Part shown: piece after piece, positions 1 to 9,240 of the stretch
How positions within the stretch are numbered: the stretch's first letter is position 1
Layout of the letters: the number at the start of each line of letters is the position of its first letter
Assembly: GCA_920105625.2 (NCBI GenBank)
Contig: OV050030.1
Coordinates: 184,807,315 to 184,871,314, forward strand
Direction of reading: 5' to 3'
Length of the DNA stretch: 64,000 nt
Source of the DNA: Clusia tigrina
Lineage: Eukaryota > Arthropoda > Insecta > Diptera > Clusiidae
Position numbers and translations under genes: made by a program
The notes under the pieces: model-generated
The model's database searches: none
What the model was told of the DNA's origin: nothing
The model's input: only the letters and a program-made list of their open reading frames with translations

Positions 1-378
1 TAATGAATCTCATCACTTTATTTAATAATGAATTTCACAATTACAAATACAATGCACCAGGTACACACTGTTATGATCTCTGTTCGAATGTCTTCGACTT
101 TGCACAGTCTTGTGCTTTTTAGAGGTTCGAATGGTTGAGGTGGAAAATTCTCCAATAGCATAGAAGTTTCTGGTTCTTTCTAGAATTTTATACACACCTA
201 GGGAAGTTCTTACTTTCGAGATAATTCTTTACACCCCTATCTCTACAACGAAATAAGTTTTTATTCGAATAGATTGTGTCTTGACTAATAACAAATAGGC
301 TGGTGCACTCATTCTCAAACTCCAGATGGGATCCTAAAAGTATGCAATCACGTTTCACTTGCATGCAATCACGTTTCA
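1..378 (-). repeat. Partial LTR of F1 Gypsy family (3' LTR of deleted copy)
   Basis: The sequence matches the other F1 LTRs at 36362, 42012, 44681, 47785, 48625, 49828 and 55363. On the minus strand it starts TGAAACGTGATTG at 378, directly after the purine tract at 379-392, and runs off the left edge, so only the first part (U3 and the TATA region) is inside the window. A short doubling of the motif TGCAATCACGTTTCACT is seen at 343-379. It is more diverged than the LTRs near 45-48 kb. Confidence 0.8.
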
Positions 379-749
379 CTACCCTCCGCTTAATATTGTT
401 CATTCCGAACCAGGATAGTACTGCAACCTATATAAGGAGATAGCCTCTCCAAATGAACGACTTTCAATTTTCTCCTGACATTTCTCGCCAACTGGATGCG
501 GTATAATACATCGTTGATCCGTTTTATATAAGGCCCTTCCTAGTGTGTGCAGTTTTGGCGATAATCCCTTTTTCCTTTGCAGATTATCTAGCTGCCCTTC
601 CTGAAATCCCTTACAGTTTGCTTGTACATCATATCTGGTTTTCATTTTATCAGTCATCAGTTGTGTACGATTTCTACTGTTTCCATGAATTTAATTCTGT
701 TGTCGTTTTTCGGGTATCAACTGCTATATGGAAGTACTGTAGATGAATC
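379..749 (-). pseudogene. Integrase C-terminal tail of deleted F1 element, broken
   Basis: On the minus strand this encodes the end of an F1 integrase, with the recognisable motif QRKKGLSPKL (GPY/F-like region) that also occurs in the intact integrase at 36990-38276. Stop codons and frameshifts break it. At about 740 it joins directly to the end of the protease region, so reverse transcriptase, RNase H and the integrase core are all missing. The same junction occurs in the plus-strand copy near 47400. This is a remnant, not a working gene. Confidence 0.75.
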
Positions 750-2803
750 TTAAGTCGATTCTTTCGCCAAATCGTCGGGAATCTTTTTATTAGCTCGTAT
801 CTTGCTTTTCGTTTCTAGCGGTTGCCTCTCACAGTTTACAATTGCTGAGATTCCCTGGCACCTTACTTTCTTTTTCGCTATGGTTTCAGCGGTATTTGAA
901 ATATTCACTACTGTTTCTGTTACGATTCGGCTCTTATGCTTCCCAACAACTCTGTCCATTTTGGCCCGTATAACTGCCTCTGTCTTGGGTGGGATTTTTG
1001 TCCTCCGGAATACAATGGCTTGTTTAACACCTGTATACTTATCCTCACCAAAGAATAACTGTGTTTCGATGTTCGCATATTTCAGCACTCGGCTTTTGAA
1101 ATCTAGCGTGAATCCATTCCGAATCATGAAATCCTCACCTAAGATTACTTCATCCACAATATCCGCAACTATAAACTCGTGCTTCACTGTTGTGGTACCG
1201 ATAGTGATTTTTCGTGTAACTTTTCCAAGTACCGATCCATCATTTCCAGTTGCCGTACGCAAACTTATTTCCTGAAGCGGCTCGATTCCCTGAACGAGAT
1301 CCCTTCTGATTATGCAATGTGATGCCCACGTATCTAATGTTAGCACAACTTTTCTTCCGCTTATTACACTGTTGACAGTAAGGTTGTTATTTTTCCGTGT
1401 CATCTGAGAAACGAAGATTCTGAGGCTACATGTTGTGGGAGTCCGTTCATTTCCCGGCTTCACAATCTTTTCTGATTCCCTACTTCGGACTTTGTCTTCC
1501 TTTGCCAATCTTGCCGGAGCGTGTGTTGCATAACGTTTCCATCTCAACTGACAATTACGAGCCATGTGTCCGACATCACCACAGTAAAGCATTTGCCCGT
1601 GAAACTTTGTCCGTTCTCGACTTTTATCTGACGGGCTGTGCATTCTGACCGACATACCAATGCTGCTGTATCTGATAACAAAGCGCTAGTTACTGTCTCC
1701 ATATATGTAGCTTTCGGATTAGTTATCGCAGAACGCTTTATCTCCGCATCGCGAATGCCATATACGAATGTGTCCATCATACACAGCAATCTCTCCTCGG
1801 TAGGCAAGATGAGCCAACCGTTCCACTTCCGCCTCAAACTGTTGTAAAGACTCACCACTCTTCTGTACCCGTGTTCGTAGCTCTACTTGGTACATCTGCT
1901 TGCGATGTTCACTACCATACTTGCGCTGAACGGCATTCATCAAGCTTTCATAGCAGTCTCGCTCACTTTCTGAGATAGTTTGAAGCACATCAGCGGCAGC
2001 ACCTTTCAACGAATCAGTTAATGCAGCCACTTTTTGGTGAGCACTACAACCATTTGTGCCAGCGGTAGTCTCAAACTGCATTCTGAAGACACTAAATGTC
2101 GTGGTTCCATCATAGGTAGGAGGCTTCTGTTTTATTGAGGATAAAGCTGGCACAGGCAATGCACCTTCCTGTAGTAGGTGAGTTCTTTGCTCTATTTGTT
2201 GCTTAAATTCGTTCTGCCTTTGTAATGCAGATTTTTCCAACGATTCTTGCCGTGTCTCAATTTCACAAACTTTCCTGTCAACTCGGACATTTCTTTCATC
2301 TGCTGTGAGTTCTTTTCCACTAGTTGAGTAAGTCGTATTTCACTCTGCTGTAACTGTTCTTTGACATTCTCTTTGACTGCTTGTTTGAGTGATTCAGCAC
2401 TCTTTTCTACGTCCTATTTGACGGATGCCACACTCTTTTCGACGGATGCAACACTCTTTTCGACGGTTTGAGCATTTTGTTGTAACTGCTGCTGCATCTT
2501 CTCATCTCGCAGCTGCATCTTCTCATCGGCTGCTTGAGAATTTTGTTGTAACTGCTGCTGTATTACCCCGATAAGTGCACTCATGTCAAAGTTAACCGAG
2601 TTAGTTTCTGGCGGTATTTCTTCGCGTCGAGATTTCGTTGGCTCTTCACACTGGAATTCATGCTCATCGACGTCTATACCCTACTCCTCCAAAGCGCTTC
2701 TTAATCACACCTATAGTTCCGCTTTAAGCCCTTGCGTTTGTAAATTTAAGTGCTCCAGCTCCTTATTCAGCAGCTCCAATCTCAGTTTTTCAAATTTAAC
2801 CAT
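750..2803 (-). pseudogene. gag: F1 gag-protease pseudogene, first unit of tandem duplication
   Basis: Gag starts at 2803 (MVKFEKLRLE, a SAP-like helical start also seen at 41972 and 50456). A Gln-rich coiled coil, the Gag core (motif KPPTYDGTTTFSVFRMQF, about 2150-2090), one CCHC knuckle (CGDVGHMARNC, about 1590-1550) and an aspartic protease domain follow. Stops and frameshifts divide it into open pieces 2240-1719 and 1655-750. The protease active-site triplet is DTW instead of DTG (codon 1326-1328), so the protease should be inactive. The product would form virus-like particles if expressed. A copy with only a few differences lies at 3051-5104. Confidence 0.85.
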
Positions 2804-2822
2804 TGTTTATCACAGATACACA

Positions 2823-2909
2823 ATCCCTCTACTGACACCAATTGTTACGAAATTGCCCTCTTGACAATTTAGTCTGTTACGAAATTGCCCTCTTGACAAT
2901 TTACTCTAT
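2823..2909 (-). promoter_or_regulatory. tRNA-Leu type primer binding site and LTR remnant, unit 1
   Basis: The minus-strand sequence at 2840-2823 resembles TGGTGTCAGAAGTGGGAT, the complement of an insect tRNA-Leu 3' end, with about two mismatches. It is preceded by the LTR end (...CGTAACA) at 2843. Only two copies of the 25-bp LTR-end motif remain before LINE sequence begins near 2910; the rest of the 5' LTR is absent. Confidence 0.7.
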
Positions 2910-3050
2910 TATTATTTTCGTTGAGGGGATGTTGCCCTTCGTGGACCTAGATTATTTCTCTTAACCCAATTCTCTCGATGAATTGGAGTATTGGTCCTAT
3001 TGGTCGTTTTTCGGGTATCAACTGCTATATGGAAGTACTGTAGATGAATC

Positions 3051-5104
3051 TTAAGTCGATTCTTTCGCCAAATCGTCGGGAATCTTTTTATTAGCTCGTA
3101 TCTTGCTTTTCGTTTCTAGCGGTTGCCTCTCACAGTTTACAATTGCTGAGATTCCCTGGCACCTTACTTTCTTTTTCGCTATGGTTTCAGCGGTATTTGA
3201 AATATTCACTACTGTTTCTGTTACGATTCGGCTCTTATGCTTCCCAACATCTCTGTCCATTTTGGCCCGTATAACTGCCTCTGTCTTGGGTGGGATTTTT
3301 GTCCTCCGGAATACAATGGCTTGTTTAACACCTGTATACTTATCCTCACCAAAGAATAACTGTGTTTCGATGTTCGCATATTTCAGCACTCGGCTTTTGA
3401 AATCTAGCGTGAATCCATTCCGAATCATGAAATCCTCACCTAAGATTACTTCATCCACAATATCCGCAACTATAAACTCGTGCTTCACTGTTGTGGTACC
3501 GATAGTGATTTTTCGTGTAACTTTTCCAAGTACCGATCCATCATTTCCAGTTGCCGTACGCAAACTTATTTCCTGAAGCGGCTCGATTCCCTGAACGAGA
3601 TCCCTTCTGATTATGCAATGTGATGCCCACGTATCTAATGTTAGCACAACTTTTCTTCCGCTTATTACACTGTTGACAGTAAGGTTGTTATTTTTCCGTG
3701 TCATCTGAGAAACGAAGATTCTGAGGCTACATGTTGTGGGAGTCCGTTCATTTCCCGGCTTCACAATCTTTTCTGATTCCCTACTTCGGACTTTGTCTTC
3801 CTTTGCCAATCTTGCCGGAGCGTGTGTTGCATAACGTTTCCATCTCAACTGACAATTACGAGCCATGTGTCCGACATCACCACAGTAAAGCATTTGCCCG
3901 TGAAACTTTGTCCGTTCTCGACTTTTATCTGACGGGCTGTGCATTCTGACCGACATACCAATGCTGCTGTATCTGATAACAAAGCGCTAGTTACTGTCTC
4001 CATATATGTAGCTTTCGGATTAGTTATCGCAGAACGCTTTATCTCCGCATCGCGAATGCCATATACGAATGTGTCCATCATACACAGCAATCTCTCCTCG
4101 GTAGGCAAGATGAGCCAACCGTTCCACTTCCGCCTCAAACTGTTGTAAAGACTCACCACTCTTCTGTACCCGTGTTCGTAGCTCTACTTGGTACATCTGC
4201 TTGCGATGTTCACTACCATACTTGCGCTGAACGGCATTCATCAAGCTTTCATAGCAGTCTCGCTCACTTTCTGAGATAGTTTGAAGCACATCAGCGGCAG
4301 CACCTTTCAACGAATCAGTTAATGCAGCCACTTTTTGGTGAGCACTACAACCATTTGTGCCAGCGGTAGTCTCAAACTGCATTCTGAAGACACTAAATGT
4401 CGTGGTGCCATCATAGGTAGGAGGCTTCTGTTTTATTGAGGATAAAGCTGGCACAGGCAATGCACCTTCCTGTAGTAGGTGAGTTCTTTGCTCTATTTGT
4501 TGCTTAAATTCGTTCTGCCTTTGTAATGCAGATTTTTCCAACGATTCTTGCCGTGTCTCAATTTCACAAACTTTCCTGTCAACTCGGACATTTCTTTCAT
4601 CTGCTGTGAGTTCTTTTCCACTAGTTGAGTAAGTCGTATTTCACTCTGCTGTAACTGTTCTTTGACATTCTCTTTGACTGCTTGTTTGAGTGATTCAGCA
4701 CTCTTTTCTACGTCCTATTTGACGGATGCCACACTCTTTTCGACGGATGCAACACTCTTTTCGACGGTTTGAGCATTTTGTTGTAACTGCTGCTGCATCT
4801 TCTCATCTCGCAGCTGCATCTTCTCATCGGCTGCTTGAGAATTTTGTTGTAACTGCTGCTGTATTACCCCGATAAGTGCACTCATGTCAAAGTTAACCGA
4901 GTTAGTTTCTGGCGGTATTTCTTCGCGTCGAGATTTCGTTGGCTCTTCACACTGGAATTCATGCTCATCGACGTCTATACCCTACTCCTCCAAAGCGCTT
5001 CTTAATCACACCTATAGTTCCGCTTTAAGCCCTTGCGTTTGTAAATTTAAGTGCTCCAGCTCCTTATTCAGCAGCTCCAATCTCAGTTTTTCAAATTTAA
5101 CCAT
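3051..5104 (-). pseudogene. gag: F1 gag-protease pseudogene, second unit of tandem duplication
   Basis: This is the duplicate of 750-2803 at offset 2301, with the same gag start (5104), the same breaks, the same CCHC knuckle and the same DTW protease triplet (codon at 3627-3629). It differs at single bases only, for example Val to Asp in the protease tail (MDRVVGK against MDRDVGK). It ends at the duplication junction near 3003, so it has no integrase tail of its own. In the original orientation this unit carried the 5' end of the element. Confidence 0.85.
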
Positions 5105-5123
5105 TGTTTATCACAGATACACA

Positions 5124-5210
5124 ATCCCTCTACTGACACCAATTGTTACGAAATTGCCCTCTTGACAATTTAGTCTGTTACGAAATTGCCCTCTTGACAA
5201 TTTACTCTAT
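5124..5210 (-). promoter_or_regulatory. Primer binding site and LTR remnant, unit 2
   Basis: This is the offset-2301 copy of the primer site and LTR remnant at 2823-2909. Two tandem 25-bp LTR-end motifs abut the 3' end of the LINE at about 5210, where the LINE strand ends in an AAT-repeat tail. Confidence 0.7.
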
Positions 5211-5247
5211 TATTATTTTCGTTGAGGGGATGTTGCCCTTCGTGGAC

Positions 5248-6546
5248 CTAGATTATTTCTCTTAACCCAATTCTCTCGATGAATTGGAGTATTGGTCCTA
5301 CTTCACAGAGTCTGAGTTCGTCATCGAGTATGATGAATACGCCAAGGTGTTTCCTTCTCTTGTGCGTCAGGGCTGGGCACGTTGCTAACGCATGTTGTGC
5401 GGTCTTGTCCTCTTCCTTGCAGAACCTACAAAGAGCTTCAGGGAAAATTCCCAGTTTTGTTAGGTGATAATTCAACCTACAATGTCCTGTTAACATTCTC
5501 AAGTTGTCCCGTAATGATTCTCAAGTTGTTCTTCGTTAGATGCATACAGTCCTCGTAGCATTTTGGGTTGTATGTCCCTAGCGCTAATTTAGAATATGAT
5601 AACCCCGGTAATTTTTCCCAGTATAATCTTCTTGGTCTATCCTCTTCTTTCCAGATAATACGGGAGATGTTACCCGATCCTAATCCACAGAATGGTTCGG
5701 GTCCTACCAATGGAGATGATGCCCCCATCCTGACAAGTTTGTCTGCCATCTCGTTTCCATTAATCCCTACATGCCACGAAACCCATAGAATCCACACCTG
5801 ATTGAGTTGGCCTAGGATATTCAGCTTTTCAATGCACTCCATCACCAGTTTTGATGTAACTTGGTGAGATTTAAGTGCTTTGATAGCTGCCTGGCTGTCA
5901 GTCAGTATTGCTATTCTGCGGTTCCGATAGTTTCGTTCGAGATTAAAGTGCGCTCATCTATCTATCGCGTATACTTCCGCTTGAAAAATAGATGTGTTCT
6001 CACCTAAAGGTTCGGAGTATCTTTTTCCTGGTCCAAATACACCCGCCCCGGCTCCATCGTCAGTGAGTGAGCCGTCAGTGTACCATGTCATCATGTGCTG
6101 GTCTACCTTGTATGTTTCTGATATATCTTCCCAATCTTTTCTATTACTAAGTTCAGTTTTAAAATGTTTCTTAAAGCTGAACGTTGGGAGTATGGAGTCC
6201 TTTGGCATCGAGATTTCAGGAAGTTGCTTAACGAGAAGTTCTGTCTTCCTTTGATTCAGATAAATACCTGTGCTGGTGTTGTTTCCAGCCACTCTCAAAA
6301 TTGCCCTCCTCGCTTTGGACTGGATATAAATATAAAAGGAGTGAGATCCAAGAGTACCTCCATTGATGCCGTACCCGTAGCTCCCATAATACATACACAT
6401 CCAAGTCTTTGTATCTTGCTAAGAGTGTTAATTACTGTTTGCTGATTCGTGCAGTTTTCCCAGACTAATGCCCCATAGGTTGTCATTGGCCTGACAATTG
6501 CTGTGTCGCAGGATTTTTGGTGTACAGCCCCAACTTTTGCCCGCAA
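5248..6546 (-). pseudogene. LINE ORF2 thumb, RNase H and C-terminal zinc motif, broken
   Basis: The segment 6546-6295 carries the post-RT region (VRPMTTYGALVWEN). RNase H follows in pieces: DQHMMTWYTDGSLTDDGAGAG near 6090-6030 (first catalytic Asp) and FQAEVYAID near 5985-5960 (Glu), then ILWVSWHVGINGNEMADKLV near 5800-5740 (last Asp). A CCHC-like motif (CRFCKEEDKTAQHALATC, about 5430-5380) ends the protein at 5248. An RNase H after the RT separates I/LOA LINEs from Jockey LINEs. Stops near 5477 and 5950 break the reading frame. Confidence 0.85.
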
Positions 6547-6840
6547 TAGTTCTACACGTCATGAAAGTTTTGATTCCTGTTCCTGTTTAATTTGCTCAAT
6601 GTGGGTTTTCCACAGTAATTTTTGGTATAAGACGATACCCAAGAATATTGCTTCTTTCTGAAGTTCTATCTCTATACCGTCTAAACGGATAGGTTTAAGA
6701 TGTGCGAGTTTATACTTTCTTGTGAATGGTACTAACGTTGTTTTCGATGGATTAATATTTAGCCCAACCTTGGCGCACCATCTCTTCGTTAGTTTAAGTC
6801 GTAGCTGGATTCTATCACATAGAGTATCCTCAAATGTACC

Positions 6841-7781
6841 TCAACAGATGATGACTATGTCGTCCGCATAGCCCTGAAATGACAGACCATTGTTTTCTAG
6901 TTCTGCCAATAGCTCGTCTACTACTATACTCCACAAAAGTGGTGATAGCACACCTTCTTGTTGGCAAACCCGTGTGGTGTTAGCGATTATACTTCCTGTA
7001 CTAGTTGGTATTTCTACCTTCTTGGTATGAAGCATATTGCTTATCCAAGAAGCTAGAGTGTTGTCACCCCTCTTCTTGTAAGAGCTCTTCTGATAGCGTC
7101 ATGTGAAGTATTGTCAAAAGCATCTTCTATGTCTAGGAAGGCGCATAGCGCCGGTTCCTTTTTTCCTAAGCTATCCTGCAGTAAGTTCGTCAGTTGGTAT
7201 AGTGCAGTTTCAGTGGAATGCCCTGCTCTATATGCATGCTGACAGGAGTGCAGCGGGTTTCGTATTAAAACCGTGGTCCTGATGTTGTTGTCTACTACCT
7301 TCTCTACAGTTTTTAGAGCAAAGAATGTCAGGTAGATTGGCCTGAAGGATTTCGGATGGAGGGGGTCCCTCTTACCTACCTTCGGCAAAAATACCACCTT
7401 TGCCCTTCTCCAAATCTTAGGTGTGTAACCTAGCGCTATACTGCTTCTTGCTATTCTCGTTAATGGACCTAATAGCTGCTCTATACCCTTCTGGAGTAGG
7501 GAAGGAAAAATTCCGTCTACCCCAGGTGATTTCAATGGATTAAAAGTGTTAACTGCCCATCTAATCCTCGGTTCCGTGCAAATTTCGCTTGCTATGACCC
7601 ATGCATTCCTGCTTATTCTTCCCAGATTTTCAGTATATTCTGTCCCTGCTGCCACATATGTGGAAGATCCTAGGAAGTGTGTATCAAGAAGTAATTCTAC
7701 TCTCTCTTCTTCATTTTCCGTGAAGGAACCTTCCTCTTTTTTAAGGTTGGTGGATGATATACTACTGCCTTTGGCAATCAC
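6841..7781 (-). pseudogene. LINE ORF2 reverse transcriptase, broken
   Basis: The segment 7781-7053 encodes RT blocks with KSPGVDGIFPSLLQKG, RAKVVFLPKVGK, KSFRPIYLT and HAYRAGHSTETAL, and the catalytic block A region FLDIEDAFDN. The next segment, 7035-6841, is in another frame and holds GVLSPLLWSIVVDELL and the catalytic block YADDIVIIC. A frameshift lies near 7040. The order and motifs match LOA/R1/I-group RTs. Both catalytic Asp regions are still readable, but no continuous ORF exists. Confidence 0.85.
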
Positions 7782-7817
7782 TTTACAGAGTTTTGAAACC
7801 TCAGTGGTGTGCTCAAT

Positions 7818-8485
7818 TTATTTGTTGTAGAGTGTTAGAGTCCTTCTGTATTCAGTCCAATCCCCGGTAATTTTTGATCTATTAGATAGCCTACGAACCT
7901 CAGTTCGTAGTTTCTTTAGAGCATTGTTCCCCCAAGGTAAGTTCTTGGTACAGCTTACCTTGCTTATTGGACAGCTGTCTTCGCATGAATCAATAAATGC
8001 TTTATTGAGACTTTCTACAGTAGTTTCTAGTTGTATTTCGTTTCTGATGCAATCGCCTAATTCTACTTGCGTTAGGTTTGCATTCAGATTGCTTAGATAT
8101 TTTTCCCAGTTTGTTTTCCTCGCATTCCTTAAAGTTCTTTGCGTTAATTGCAAACCCTCTATGTCAAATCGTAGTATCCTATGATCAGAGAGAAACTCTG
8201 GAAGACACAAGTATTTCATATTTTCCATTAGTACTAAGCAGGCTCTTGGGTTATCACACTTGATGTCCCATATCACCTGCGTATCAGATGCAACCAAACC
8301 TCTGATTTGACCCCTGAATACCCAGGGTACCTGTGCCAGCACAGGTTGGACCTGAGTGTTGCTCTAGCGATGACTGCCGAGGCGGCATCCGCATGATGGA
8401 GATTAATTTGAGCAACTCTAATCTCAACCTCCACGTTATTGTTTGGATTTCTTCTCCTTCGCATCGCACTCCGCCAGGGCATCAT
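7818..8485 (-). pseudogene. LINE ORF2 apurinic-type endonuclease, broken
   Basis: Two overlapping frames together show the start of an AP-type endonuclease (RVAQINLHHADAASAVIARA near 8420-8360, then QVPWVFRGQIRGL near 8330) and its end (LSDHRILRFDI near 8190, carrying the SDH catalytic motif). The linker to the reverse transcriptase follows, with WGNNALKKLRTEVRRL near 7930. The middle of the endonuclease is deleted between about 8280 and 8260. In a live element this enzyme nicks target DNA to prime reverse transcription. It is clearly dead. Confidence 0.75.
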
Positions 8486-8795
8486 CGGTGTCTGACAGGA
8501 GTACTTTATCGGAGTCTTCTACTTCGGCGGTCAGTTTTAGCGCTGTTAGGTTGATGGCATTGATATCCTCGCTTTCGACAGCTAGAACGCTGACTTCGGC
8601 TGCAGGCCTCTCGCTCCTGACCACTTCTTCTGCCACCTCTTTTAGGATCTCCTCTGCATCGGCTGAGTTTTGCTCAGTTGTGGCCACAGCATCTGGAGGA
8701 TTAAATAAGTTTTCGAGTTGCCCCTGCTCCTCAAGCGAAAGGATGACCTCCGGGAAGGACTTTGGTATTAGAGCCAGCCTAACGCCCTTAGTGAC
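8436..8795 (-). pseudogene. C-terminal part of LINE ORF1 (nucleic-acid-binding protein)
   Basis: One frame is open from the LTR boundary at 8795 to a stop at 8436, beginning VTKGVRLALIPKSFPEV and ending in an acidic stretch rich in Glu, Asp, Ala and Val. The position just upstream of the endonuclease frame and the character of the tail suggest the end of ORF1 of the LINE. Its N-terminus, including any zinc knuckles, is cut off by the G1 LTR. No specific domain is recognisable, so the assignment rests on context. Confidence 0.5.
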
Positions 8796-9240
8796 TGTTG
8801 GGGTCCGTGTTTGGTTGACGGGGGACGTCCTTCTGCTGTGCGCGTGTGGCTGAAAATCCTAATTCACTCTTTGGAAAAATCACCACATTACACTTTCAGT
8901 TTTTAAATCACAGTCATCTCAGTCTGTTAACTGACCTTTCTGGGGTTCCAGTTCCGCACCTGCTAATTGGTCTCAGTTGGTCAAGCCAACTGTCCTACTA
9001 TGAAAGTGTCGACGGTGCATTACAATGCCCTTCGTTGACTCGACTGCGGAACTGTAACACGCTAAAATCTTACATAATAACATTACACAGATCATATTAA
9101 ATTAAAATACTTAGACCCTAAAAGTATGTATTATTCGTAAATAGTTTTTAGCACATGCTAACTCCACAGAGTGTGGCATCTATTAGGAGTCGATGCTGTC
9201 AGTCAACTACTCGTAGGTAGCTTGATACTAACTCACAACA
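8796..9240 (-). repeat. G1 Gypsy element, 3' LTR
   Basis: Minus-strand LTR with ends TGTTGTGAGTTAG (9240) and CCCCAACA (8796), about 445 bp. It matches the LTRs at 25207-25683 and 28191-28680. It is preceded by a purine tract (rc of about 9241-9262) that would serve as plus-strand primer. The bases beyond it (8795 down) are LINE ORF1. No target duplication matches the far flank at 28681. Confidence 0.85.

Larger units (their letters stand above)
702..5304. repeat. 2,301-bp tandem duplication across an LTR-element/LINE junction
   Basis: Bases 702-2999 and 3003-5300 are nearly identical at a constant offset of 2301. Each unit holds F1 protease and gag, a primer site, about 66 bp of LTR and about 90 bp of the 3' tip of the LOA-type LINE. 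The unit therefore formed after the LTR element and the LINE were already adjacent. Very few differences are visible between the units (for example acaactctg at 948 against acatctctg at 3247), so the duplication is recent compared with the decay of its contents, or it is an assembly artefact. Confidence 0.9.
5211..8795 (-). mobile_element. Decayed LOA/I-type LINE with RNase H, 5' truncated
   Basis: The minus strand reads ORF1 end, AP endonuclease, reverse transcriptase, RNase H and a terminal zinc-knuckle-like motif, the order typical of the I/LOA group of LINEs. The 3' end has an AAT-repeat tail (about 5210-5220) rather than poly(A), also typical of this group. Frameshifts and stops occur throughout. 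Its 5' side ends exactly at the G1 LTR (8796) in the middle of ORF1, so G1 inserted into this LINE or the LINE was cut there. The 3' side abuts the F1 LTR remnant. Confidence 0.85.
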
